A stretch of DNA of 64,000 nucleotides, from the NCBI GenBank assembly GCA_902785755.1, contig CACZZO010000002.1, positions 186,001-250,000 on the forward strand. The letters are read 5' to 3'. The position numbers and the translations under genes are program-made. Below the pieces are notes generated by a model. That model ran no database searches, had not been told where the DNA came from, and saw only the letters and a program-made list of their open reading frames with translations. This document shows, piece after piece, positions 41,456 through 48,990 of the stretch. Source of the stretch: an uncultured Bacteroidia bacterium. Lineage in GTDB: Bacteria > Bacteroidota > Bacteroidia > Bacteroidales > F082. Position 1 is the first letter of the stretch. Every line of letters begins with the position of its first letter.

Positions 41456-42541
41456 TTAGAACTTATAGCTCAAAATGCCGACCACACGGTGTGAGTTCTC
41501 ACCAGCTTCTTTCTGTACCAGCGAATAGTCAAGTTTGAAGTTCACGGACTTCAGAGGCCAGTAGTTGATGCCTACAGTGTACCAATTTGTGCCGCCTTTT
41601 GTGATGCTGGCATCTTTGGTGAAGTGCTCATAACGGAGCACGGGCATGATCTTTTGTTCGCCAGCTTGGAAGTTGTAACCAACCACGCCATAATAACCAT
41701 TGCTATTGAAATAGCCAAGGTCTTCGGGGATAACCGTATGAGCAACTCCCGTGGTGCCACCGATGTATTCGCCACGAATCACGAGGTTTCCGTCGTTGTA
41801 TTGGGCACCGGCAGCCCAACGGTCGCGCGTGCAGTTGACATTGTCGTCTTTGGTGTACTTGCCATAGTAGTATGAACCGCTCAGAGTCAGGGCTTTCAAG
41901 CCGGGATGCACTTCGAGGCGGCCCACAATGTCCTTGCGGTTGTTGTTGTCGAGGTTGTTGGCACCGTTTCCATTGAACACGCCGAGGCTGTAGTCGACGA
42001 TGCCGAATTTCTCTCCGTTTTGCGTTTCGACGGGGAAGAGGCTACCCGTGGCCATGATACCGAGGTCGCGACCCAAGGAACCCACGCCGCAGACATCGCT
42101 GTATCCTGTGAGTCCTTTGACGCTCTCGCCATAGTCGAAGATTTCGAGGTTGAGAGGGTTGATGGGGCTTTCGATGGAGAACGGGATCTTGAACTGGCCG
42201 ACTTGGATAGCGAACTCGTTGCAGGGCTTGTATTTTAGGTAAGCGTCAACGAGCATGGGGCTGCGGGTGAAGTCGCCTTGGATCTTGTAGGTCAGACCCT
42301 TGACGAGAGTGCCGTCGATAGACATACGCACGCGGCGCATCCTGAAGGTGTTGTCAATAAGTTCTCCCTCATTGTTCAGGTTGGCTTGGTACATGCCTTG
42401 CACGAAACCGGAAATTTTGGGCATACGGTCAACCTTGCCTTGAAGGTTGTCCACTTGTTGTTGCAAATTGTCTTGTGCGCTGACACACAACGGAATGGAT
42501 AGCAACATCATTCCAACGATTGTACGAAAAATGCGTTTCAT
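41456..42541 (-). CDS. Outer-membrane porin (OprO/OprP-like)
   Basis: 361 residues. Signal peptide ending LLSIPLCVSAQ, a short coiled coil (NLQQQVDNLQGKVDR), then a beta-barrel: GFVQGMYQANLNN, RMRRVRMSIDGTLVKGLTYK, FAIQVGQFKIPFSIESP and, at the end, NFKLDYSLVQ ... RVVGILSYKF with the terminal Phe typical of barrels. The phosphate-selective porin family is the nearest match; selectivity is not provable. The start at 42541 fits the promoter at 42582 and the signal peptide. A longer frame would run through the promoter and its direct repeats. Confidence 0.85.
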   Translation of the reverse strand: MKRIFRTIVGMMLLSIPLCVSAQDNLQQQVDNLQGKVDRMPKISGFVQGMYQANLNNEGELIDNTFRMRRVRMSIDGTLVKGLTYKIQGDFTRSPMLVDAYLKYKPCNEFAIQVGQFKIPFSIESPINPLNLEIFDYGESVKGLTGYSDVCGVGSLGRDLGIMATGSLFPVETQNGEKFGIVDYSLGVFNGNGANNLDNNNRKDIVGRLEVHPGLKALTLSGSYYYGKYTKDDNVNCTRDRWAAGAQYNDGNLVIRGEYIGGTTGVAHTVIPEDLGYFNSNGYYGVVGYNFQAGEQKIMPVLRYEHFTKDASITKGGTNWYTVGINYWPLKSVNFKLDYSLVQKEAGENSHRVVGILSYKF

Positions 42542-42581
42542 TTTAGTAAGTCTTAATTCGTTTTCAATTCTAAAAAACGCT

Positions 42582-42590
42582 GCAAAAGTA
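42582..42590 (-). promoter_or_regulatory. -7 box TACTTTTGC of the porin gene
   Basis: GCAAAAGTA on the + strand, 41 bases before the ATG on the - strand. The last two bases overlap the first direct repeat unit. Confidence 0.6.
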
Positions 42591-42618
42591 GTAAAAATAC
42601 TTATAGTAAATATACTTA
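42589..42618. promoter_or_regulatory. Two adjacent 15-bp direct repeats, probable operator
   Basis: TAGTAAAAATACTTA (42589-42603) and TAGTAAATATACTTA (42604-42618) differ by one base and abut exactly. ATAGTAA (42603-42609) and TTACTAT (42616-42622) also form an inverted repeat. They sit in the -33 to -7 interval of the porin promoter, where a bound regulator would control it. Confidence 0.65.
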
Positions 42619-42656
42619 CTATTTTTTTCGATGAGAAAAACATGAATGTAAGTGTT

Positions 42657-43178
42657 TCAAATCCCTAAGAGTTCCGCATGTCCTACCATCTCCTCAAAAG
42701 TAATCTTGAACCACTCCGTGTAATGTTCGGGATGGTTTTTGATGTCTTCTTTCAAGTCGTTGAGGCTCATATATTTCCATGATTCCACTTCATCGTGGTT
42801 GATGTTGGGCGTGTCGTCGGTTTGGCCGATGAAGACGTGGTCAAGCTCGTGCTCGGTGAGGCCTTGCCCGACGGGGGCCTTATATATAAAGGTGTAGACC
42901 TCGCGCATCTCGCAAGTCATACCCATCTCTTCCATCAGGCGGCGTTGGGCGGCTTGGGCTGTCGTTTCGCCGGCGCGGGGATGGCTGCAGCAGGTGTTGG
43001 TCCAGAGGCCGGGGGAGTGGTACTTCGAGAGGGCGCGTTGCTGCAAGAGCAGTTCGCCATTTGAATTAAATATAAAAACGGAGAAAGCTCTGTGAAGATG
43101 CGGCGTGACATGCGCGGCTTGCTTCTCCATTTGGCCTATGGGCTGGTCGTTTTCATCGACTAAGACTACGTGTTCCAT
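42657..43178 (-). CDS. idi: Isopentenyl-diphosphate delta-isomerase, type I
   Basis: Interconverts isopentenyl and dimethylallyl diphosphate in isoprenoid synthesis. 173 residues of NUDIX fold. The catalytic Cys lies in WTNTCCSHPRAGE, the metal-binding His/Glu in HLHRAFSVFIFN and AAQRRLMEEMGM, and the catalytic Glu in TEHELDHVFIG. Normal length for bacterial type I enzymes. It is alone on its transcript as far as can be seen. Confidence 0.94.
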   Translation of the reverse strand: MEHVVLVDENDQPIGQMEKQAAHVTPHLHRAFSVFIFNSNGELLLQQRALSKYHSPGLWTNTCCSHPRAGETTAQAAQRRLMEEMGMTCEMREVYTFIYKAPVGQGLTEHELDHVFIGQTDDTPNINHDEVESWKYMSLNDLKEDIKNHPEHYTEWFKITFEEMVGHAELLGI

Positions 43179-43191
43179 TTTTTTCTTTTTA

Positions 43192-43349
43192 AACTACGGA
43201 TTTTACGGATTTTACGGAAAGTTTGGGTCGTAAATTAGCAGCTAACGCTGCGGATTGGTACGGATTGTGGGTTTAACTACGGATTTTACGGATTTTACGG
43301 AAAGTTTGGGTCGTAAATTTGGCAGCTAACGCTGCGGATTGGTACGGAT
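43192..43349. repeat. Two tandem copies of a 73-75 bp repeat with a palindrome
   Basis: Copy 1 at 43192-43264, copy 2 at 43275-43349. Both start AACTACGGATTTTACGGATT, share GGAAAGTTTGGGTCGTAAATT and end GCAGCTAACGCTGC then GGATTGGTACGGAT. Copy 2 overlaps the last codons of the GxxExxY gene. The AACTACGG end recurs, inverted, at 43802-43821 beyond the gene. Confidence 0.9.
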
Positions 43350-43739
43350 GAGTTTGGGAGTGAGGTTGGGGAAACGCTTGTGATATAGGCTCTCTTGGCC
43401 AAAATTCAGCAACAGACCCATCTTTTTTCCAGTGGCTTTCACATAATGGATGATTTGTGCCTCGTGCTCGGGTAGGACATTCGAAACGGCCTTTATTTCC
43501 ACAATGATTTTGTCATAGCAAAAGAAATCGGGAATGTAATATTGATTAAGCAAGACATCTTTATATTGAATTTGGATTTTTTGTTGCGCAACGAAAGGAA
43601 TATTTCGCCTTGAAAACTCGATTTCCAAAGCCTCTTGATACACTGACTCCAAAAAGCCCGAACCCAGCTCCCGATGGACGCTCATGGCTGCGCCAATGAT
43701 GTTGTACGTTTCGTTGCTATAAACAAGTCCTTCTCCCAT
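43326..43739 (-). CDS. GxxExxY family protein
   Basis: 137 residues. The motif GSGFLESVYQEAL (G-x-x-E-x-x-Y) near residue 30 names the family; IPDFFCYDKIIVEIKAVSNV has a PD-(D/E)XK-like D...E-x-K pattern, and the end is NFGQESLYHKRFPN. From memory these genes are scattered in many bacterial genomes among repeats; the function is unknown. This one is flanked by inverted copies of the AACTACGGATTTT repeat, and its last residues are encoded by the repeat itself. Confidence 0.85.
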   Translation of the reverse strand: MGEGLVYSNETYNIIGAAMSVHRELGSGFLESVYQEALEIEFSRRNIPFVAQQKIQIQYKDVLLNQYYIPDFFCYDKIIVEIKAVSNVLPEHEAQIIHYVKATGKKMGLLLNFGQESLYHKRFPNLTPKLIRTNPQR

Positions 43740-43801
43740 TGCAGTCTGTTATCCGTATAATCAGGAAGCTTGCATCCGAAATTTATCTGAAAAATCTGTC
43801 C

Positions 43802-43821
43802 AATCCGCAAAATCCGTAGTT
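43802..43821. repeat. Inverted copy of the AACTACGG repeat end
   Basis: AATCCGCAAAATCCGTAGTT is the reverse complement of the start of the repeat at 43192 and 43275, with one mismatch. With them it brackets the GxxExxY gene. Confidence 0.75.
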
Positions 43822-43828
43822 TATTAAA

Positions 43829-44899
43829 TCAAACATTAAATCGAATATTCAGAATATCCCCATCTTGCACAACGTATGTCTTTCCCTCTATCCGGAACTT
43901 GCCGGCTTCCTTGACGGCGGCTTCGCTACCGTATTTCAGGAAATCTTCCGTGCTCATCACCTCGGCGCGGATGAAGCCGCGTTGCAGGTCGCTGTGGATG
44001 GCTCCGGCGGCAATGGGGGCGGTGTCGCCAACGTGGATGGTCCAGGCGCGGGTTTCGTCGGGGCCGGTGGTGAAGAACGAATGTAGGTTCAAGGTGTGGT
44101 AAGCGGTGCGCACGAGTTTGTTTACGCCTGGTTCGGTCAGGCCAGCATCTTCCATGAAGAGGGCGCGGTCGTCGGCATCGAGTTCGGCGATTTCGGCTTC
44201 CAACTTGCCTGCGATAATCAACATGTCCTGACCTTCCTTCAAGGCGGCTTTCACGGCATCGGAATATTTGTTGCCCGTGGTGGCAGATGCGTCGTCCACG
44301 TTGCAGACATAGATGATGGGCTTGGCCGTAAGCAATTGAATGTCTTGTACATACTTTTTGTCCTCGTCGGCCACTTTCGCGTCGCGAGCGTTGCCGAAGT
44401 TCTCCAAGGTTTCCTTGTAGACGGTCAGCACGTCGAAGGCTTTCTTGTAGTCCTTCTCGCCGTTTTTGAGCATTTTCTGGGTGCGTTCCAACTTGCGGGA
44501 GACCAAATCCAAGTCGCGAACTTGAAGCTCCAAATCAACGAGTTCCATATCGCGAACAGGGTCGATGCTGCCTTCGCTGTGGGGCACATTGGGGTCGTCG
44601 AAGCAGCGCAAAACATGGATGAGGGCATCCATCGTCTGCACCTCGGCCAAGAGCTTGTTGCCCACTCCCTGACCGCCTTTGCTCAGTCCGGGCAGGTCGA
44701 CGATTTCGACCGTGGCGGGCACGATGCGCTTCGAGTGGGAGATATTGTCGATGAGCTTCAGTCGCTCGTCAACCACCTCGCACATGCCGATATTCGACTT
44801 CGAGGCAAAACCGATTTCTGCCTTAGTGTTTGATATACAATTGAATATGGTCGTCTTTCCAGTGCTTGAAAGACCGATGATTCCGCAATTGAGTGCCAT
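43829..44899 (-). CDS. ychF: YchF/Ola1-type GTPase-family protein
   Basis: 356 residues, close to the usual 363. G1 is GLSSTGKTT (usually GLPNVGKST), G3 DLPGLSKGGQGVGN, the coiled-coil insert from about 125 to 200, and the specificity motif near YVCNVDDA (in place of NKxD), as in the YchF group that uses ATP and GTP. The C-terminus is a TGS domain (GSEAAVKEAGKFRIEGK, then VQDGDILNIRFNV). It is linked to ribosome function and oxidative stress. The start at 44899 fits the -7 box upstream; the ten-codon longer frame begins within that box. Confidence 0.95.
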   Translation of the reverse strand: MALNCGIIGLSSTGKTTIFNCISNTKAEIGFASKSNIGMCEVVDERLKLIDNISHSKRIVPATVEIVDLPGLSKGGQGVGNKLLAEVQTMDALIHVLRCFDDPNVPHSEGSIDPVRDMELVDLELQVRDLDLVSRKLERTQKMLKNGEKDYKKAFDVLTVYKETLENFGNARDAKVADEDKKYVQDIQLLTAKPIIYVCNVDDASATTGNKYSDAVKAALKEGQDMLIIAGKLEAEIAELDADDRALFMEDAGLTEPGVNKLVRTAYHTLNLHSFFTTGPDETRAWTIHVGDTAPIAAGAIHSDLQRGFIRAEVMSTEDFLKYGSEAAVKEAGKFRIEGKTYVVQDGDILNIRFNV

Positions 44900-44925
44900 A
44901 ATGTTGTTGTTTTGGTGATTATGGC

Positions 44926-44934
44926 GCAAAAATA
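44926..44934 (-). promoter_or_regulatory. -7 box TATTTTTGC of ychF
   Basis: GCAAAAATA on the + strand, 27 bases before the ATG. Confidence 0.6.
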
Positions 44935-44940
44935 CAAAAA

Positions 44941-45549
44941 TTATCTTCTAAAATTCACGAAATTGGCATTATCAACACCAAGGTCGAAGCGACCGCCTGT
45001 CACGTCAATGCGCGTGCCGAGGTAGGTGAAGGCACGGAATTGGAACGTGCCTGAAACAACGACTTCGGCATCAGTCTTGTCAACCAAGACTTGCTGCACC
45101 TTCTCAAATTTGATGTAGCCACTGTAAATGCTTTCGATTTCGGGAGCATAGTAGCCTTCAAATTGTACATTGCAACTCGTTGAGGTTGTGTCGATTGTGA
45201 ATGTTTTTCCATCGAGGGCGAGGAGGCTGTGATAGTCTTCCAAATGATAGGTGGTGTCAATCGGAAGGGTGAAAATCATGTTGAGGTTGGTGCCTTCGCG
45301 CCAGCCGTAGAGGGTCATGGTGAGGTGTTCGCGGTCGGCGACGAGGTAAAACGGACGGTTGCTGCCATAACTCGAGACGGAGAAAACCTGTTCGTTGATG
45401 TAGGCACCGAAAGTGTTGTATCCCATTTCGGAATAGATGGGTAGCCCAGGAAAGTCGGGGTCGCTGATGTATTGCGTTTCCTTAAAGTCTGATTTTGAGC
45501 AAGCTGTCATGGCGAGGAGCGCAGCTGCAATGATGATGAGTTTTTTCAT
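44941..45549 (-). CDS. Lipoprotein of unknown function
   Basis: 202 residues. Signal peptide with lipobox LLAMTACSKS (Cys17). Strand-rich mature part with DREHLTMTLYGWREGTN and a C-terminal GTFQFRAFTYLG, GGRFDLGVD pattern, probably a beta-sandwich. I do not recognise the family. It lies 6 bases behind the outer-membrane barrel gene on the same strand, so the two are likely one transcript and may act together at the outer membrane. Confidence 0.7.
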   Translation of the reverse strand: MKKLIIIAAALLAMTACSKSDFKETQYISDPDFPGLPIYSEMGYNTFGAYINEQVFSVSSYGSNRPFYLVADREHLTMTLYGWREGTNLNMIFTLPIDTTYHLEDYHSLLALDGKTFTIDTTSTSCNVQFEGYYAPEIESIYSGYIKFEKVQQVLVDKTDAEVVVSGTFQFRAFTYLGTRIDVTGGRFDLGVDNANFVNFRR

Positions 45550-45555
45550 GGCTGG

Positions 45556-46359
45556 TTATTTTAAGGGGATGACTAATTCGATTTGCAGTTTGCTTCCGGC
45601 AAACTTCGGCTTGGTGGGCAACATGCCTGTCGAGCCATTGATTTCAAAGAGGTGAATGAGCCAATTGAAGCCCACGCCTATGCCATTGAGGTCGCCCACT
45701 TGGAAACCTGCTCCAAAGTAGGTGGAGGCGTTCATCGGGTCGGGATTGGCGTACTTTGATGTGACCTGTCCCGCGTATGGTGCCATGCCGTCCTTGTTCA
45801 GGAAATTCACCTTGTTTCGGTTGCCAACGAGGAAATCGAGGTCGGCTTCGGCGGCCAAATACATCCTGAAGGTTTTGAGGCCGGAATTGAAATAATAGCG
45901 CAGTTCGATAGGAATACCCAAATAATGTGAATGTTGCTCGATGCCTTTCACGAGGAGGTATTCCAATTGGTTTTCGTTGTCAACTTGGAAGTAGTACCAT
46001 TCTGTGTCGACGTAGTCCATTGTATGGAATACCTCTTCGGCTTGCTTGTAGCCGATGCGCTTGTAGTTGAAGCCGTATTGCAGGCCGGTGCGCAGTGCCC
46101 AATGGTAGTTCGGACTGACGATTTCATAACGAAATGAACCCTGCCAAGTCCTCATTCGGCTGTCCACATTAATATAGGCGCCCCAGCCGCCCGTGGGCCT
46201 GAAGGGTTCGAGGTTGGGCGAGAGGTGCGAGGTGAATTTCGGCCCCAACTCGACGTAAAGGTTGTGGTGCCAACTGGTTTTCGGCTCTGTTTCTTGAGCC
46301 GTGGCCGCCGTGCCCGTTAGCAGGATCAGGCACGACCAAAGGAGAATCTTTTTTCTCAT
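45556..46359 (-). CDS. Outer-membrane beta-barrel protein
   Basis: 267 residues. Signal peptide (ILLWSCLILLTGTAATAQ), then alternating aromatic strands: NLYVELGPKFTSHL, FRYEIVSPNYHWALRTGLQY, LGIPIELRYYF, MYLAAEADLDFLVG, YFGAGFQVGDLNGIGVGFN and the closing KLQIELVIPLK. Outer-membrane protein family of the PorT/OmpW-like size; no specific function. The -7 box TAATTTTGC (- strand, 46386-46394) lies 27 bases upstream. A start 20 codons earlier would cross that promoter. Confidence 0.78.
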   Translation of the reverse strand: MRKKILLWSCLILLTGTAATAQETEPKTSWHHNLYVELGPKFTSHLSPNLEPFRPTGGWGAYINVDSRMRTWQGSFRYEIVSPNYHWALRTGLQYGFNYKRIGYKQAEEVFHTMDYVDTEWYYFQVDNENQLEYLLVKGIEQHSHYLGIPIELRYYFNSGLKTFRMYLAAEADLDFLVGNRNKVNFLNKDGMAPYAGQVTSKYANPDPMNASTYFGAGFQVGDLNGIGVGFNWLIHLFEINGSTGMLPTKPKFAGSKLQIELVIPLK

Positions 46360-46385
46360 GATGATGATTGTATTGGTTTGACGGT

Positions 46386-46394
46386 GCAAAATTA
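46386..46394 (-). promoter_or_regulatory. -7 box TAATTTTGC of the barrel-lipoprotein unit
   Basis: GCAAAATTA on the + strand. The rest of the 161-base spacer up to the PrsW stop shows no gene. Confidence 0.6.
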
Positions 46395-46520
46395 CGGCTT
46401 CTGCGCATTTCCCCGACATTTTGTCAAGACTTTACAAACTATTGTGGAAAGTTAGTGCTGAAAATCAAGGGGTTGTTTGTTTTGATTACAAACTTTTTCG
46501 GAAGGATTACCAATGTGAAA

Positions 46521-47315
46521 CTACCATTTGTTGCCCGCGTTCCAGTCGATTTTCTTGTATTCTGGGTCGAAATCCGTGTCGCGGTGCTCGAATATTGAGC
46601 CGTGGCTGAAGGCACTGGCTTCGGCTTGCCTCCGCGAGTTTTCCTGTTGCTTGTTGATGTATCGCAGGCCGAGTTTCCATAGTTTGATGTCGCCCCAAAT
46701 GAAGACAATGTAGATGATTCCGCCGACAAAAGGCAGTACGCTGGCCACCATCAGCAGCCAGTCGAAAAGGCCGTGGGCGAGCATGGCCAACAGCAAGCCT
46801 GAAATCAGGTAGATGCCGCGTTTATTATGGTGGAATTTCGCCATCGAGAAGAAATAGCCCATCACCACGCCGAAAAGGAAATGGCCCGGCACCGAGAGCA
46901 AGGCACGCACCACGCCGGTTTGGAATCCGTAACTGAACACGTATTCAAGGTTTTCGATGCAGGCAAAACCCAATCCGATGAAGGTGGCATAAACGATGCC
47001 GTCGAAGTATTCGTCGAAGTTTTTGTCGCGCCAAATCAGCAGCATGAAAATGAGGAATTTTGACAGTTCTTCGGGGATGCCAGCCTCAAGAAACGCGCTG
47101 AAAAACACGGTGTTGGCAATCGCACTATTGCCCAAGGCCGAATCGATGCCTGTTACGATGACGATGTCCAAAGGGATGGCCATCATGCCGCCGATGAATG
47201 CCTTGGCGAGCGACTTGACAGGCTCTTTTTGGTACTTGTCCTGACGGTAAATGAAAACCATCAGAATGACGACCGGCAGAACGGCAATGGCAAAAAGGAT
47301 GAGATAATACAGCAT
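46521..47315 (-). CDS. PrsW family intramembrane metalloprotease
   Basis: 264 residues with about seven membrane helices. [13 protein letters not shown] (E-E-x-x-K), [34 protein letters not shown] and [10 protein letters not shown] are the four conserved PrsW/CPBP-like motifs with the putative metal-binding Glu and His. In Bacillus, PrsW cuts an anti-sigma factor; a target here is not visible. The soluble C-terminal 45 residues (from [13 protein letters not shown]) are variable. It diverges from guaA. Confidence 0.9.
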   Translation of the reverse strand: MLYYLILFAIAVLPVVILMVFIYRQDKYQKEPVKSLAKAFIGGMMAIPLDIVIVTGIDSALGNSAIANTVFFSAFLEAGIPEELSKFLIFMLLIWRDKNFDEYFDGIVYATFIGLGFACIENLEYVFSYGFQTGVVRALLSVPGHFLFGVVMGYFFSMAKFHHNKRGIYLISGLLLAMLAHGLFDWLLMVASVLPFVGGIIYIVFIWGDIKLWKLGLRYINKQQENSRRQAEASAFSHGSIFEHRDTDFDPEYKKIDWNAGNKW

Positions 47316-47331
47316 ACTTTGATTCTTTTCT

Positions 47332-47373
47332 GCAAAAATACGGTTTTTATCCGTGAAAAAAACTTATTTTTGC
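47332..47373. promoter_or_regulatory. Divergent promoters of prsW and guaA
   Basis: TATTTTTGC on the - strand (47332-47340) for prsW and TATTTTTGC on the + strand (47365-47373) for guaA, with 24 bases between the two boxes. Confidence 0.65.
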
Positions 47374-47387
47374 GCAAAATTTGTTTT

Positions 47388-48962
47388 ATGCAAGAAATGA
47401 TTCTCATTCTCGACTTCGGCTCGCAGGTGACGCAACTCATTGGTCGCCGCCTCCGCGAACTGAATGTCTATTGCGAAATCCATCCTTTTAATAAGATTCC
47501 GGCCATCGGTGAGAACGTTAAAGGCGTGATTCTCAGCGGAAGTCCGTTCTCGGTGCGCGACGAAAAGGCTCCCATTGCCGATTTGTCGAACATTAAAGGC
47601 AAACTGCCTCTGTTGGGCATTTGCTATGGCGCACAATTCATCTCGCAGCGTTTTGGCGGCGAAGTGAATGGCTCCATCGCCCGCGAATATGGCCGCGCCA
47701 TGCTGACGGTGGTCGATGAACAATCGCCGCTGTTCAAGGGCGTGAGCAAGACGAGCCAAGTGTGGATGAGCCACGGCGACACGATTGCCAAACTGCCAAC
47801 GGGCGCGAGAATCATTGCCTCGACGGACGATGTGGAGAACGCCGCCTACAAGATAGAAGGGGAGGAGACCTACGCGGTGCAGTTCCATCCCGAAGTGTTC
47901 CACACCAAGGAAGGCCCGCAAATGTTGGCCAACTTCGCGCTCAGCATTTGCGGCTGCAAGGGCGACTGGACCCCTGACTCGTTCATTGACAACACTGTGG
48001 CGAGTTTGAAAAAACAATTGGGCGACGACAAAGTCATTCTCGGCCTTTCGGGTGGTGTGGACAGCACCGTGGCTGCCGTTTTGCTCAACAAGGCGATTGG
48101 TAGGAACCTAACTTGCATTTTCGTCGATAATGGCCTCTTGCGCAAGAACGAGTTTGAGGAAGTCTTGGATTCCTATAAGGAAATGGGCCTCAATGTGATA
48201 GGCGTTCATTCTGGCCATCTGTTCCTCGAAAAGCTGAAAGGCGTTACCGACCCCGAAGCCAAGCGCAAGGCCATCGGCTCGACTTTCATTGACGTTTTCG
48301 ACGCTGAGGCGCAAAAAATTGAAGGTGCGCGTTGGCTCGCCCAAGGCACCATCTATCCCGATGTGATTGAAAGCGTGAGCGTGAACGGGCCGAGTTGCAA
48401 AATCAAGTCGCACCACAATGTGGGCGGCTTGCCCGAAAAGATGAACCTCAAAATTGTGGAGCCGTTGCGTTCCTTGTTCAAGGACGAGGTGCGCCGCGTG
48501 GGTCGCGCTTTGGGCATCAAGCGCGAGCTGATTGGCCGCCATCCCTTCCCGGGACCGAGCCTTGGCATCCGCATTTTGGGTGAAGTGACGGAAGAGAAAT
48601 TGAGGATTTTGCGCGATGCCGACGACATTTTCATCAAAGGCCTGCGCAATTGGCCTTGCGAACTGCCAAGCGCATCTTATCCCAACGAAATGGCTGACAA
48701 CCTGTATGACAGCATTTGGCAGGCGGGCACGATGCTGCTGCCTGTGAAGTCGGTCGGCGTGATGGGCGACGAGAGAAGCTACGAATACACCATCGCCCTC
48801 CGTGCAGTGATTTCCACCGACGGCATGACCGCCGACTGGGTACATCTGCCATACGACTTCATGGCGAAGGTTTCAAACGATATTATTAATAAGGTGAAAG
48901 GCGTGAATCGCGTGTGTTACGACATCTCGTCGAAACCGCCTGCGACTATTGAGTGGGAATGA
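47388..48962 (+). CDS. guaA: GMP synthase (glutamine-hydrolysing)
   Basis: Converts XMP to GMP with ATP and glutamine. 524 residues. N-terminal amidotransferase: [15 protein letters not shown], the nucleophile in [12 protein letters not shown] and His/Glu in [14 protein letters not shown]-pyrophosphatase: [15 protein letters not shown] near residue 225. C-terminal dimerisation domain ending KPPATIEWE. The start at 47388 follows the promoter by 14 bases; the longer frame is spurious. Confidence 0.97.
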   Translation: MQEMILILDFGSQVTQLIGRRLRELNVYCEIHPFNKIPAIGENVKGVILSGSPFSVRDEKAPIADLSNIKGKLPLLGICYGAQFISQRFGGEVNGSIAREYGRAMLTVVDEQSPLFKGVSKTSQVWMSHGDTIAKLPTGARIIASTDDVENAAYKIEGEETYAVQFHPEVFHTKEGPQMLANFALSICGCKGDWTPDSFIDNTVASLKKQLGDDKVILGLSGGVDSTVAAVLLNKAIGRNLTCIFVDNGLLRKNEFEEVLDSYKEMGLNVIGVHSGHLFLEKLKGVTDPEAKRKAIGSTFIDVFDAEAQKIEGARWLAQGTIYPDVIESVSVNGPSCKIKSHHNVGGLPEKMNLKIVEPLRSLFKDEVRRVGRALGIKRELIGRHPFPGPSLGIRILGEVTEEKLRILRDADDIFIKGLRNWPCELPSASYPNEMADNLYDSIWQAGTMLLPVKSVGVMGDERSYEYTIALRAVISTDGMTADWVHLPYDFMAKVSNDIINKVKGVNRVCYDISSKPPATIEWE

Positions 48963-48990
48963 TTGTATATCAATAAAATAACAGTTCATT

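Noticed and set aside
47229..47387. 53-residue N-terminal extension of GuaA
   Set aside because: It overlaps the prsW start and both divergent promoters. GMP synthases begin near the [10 protein letters not shown] block.
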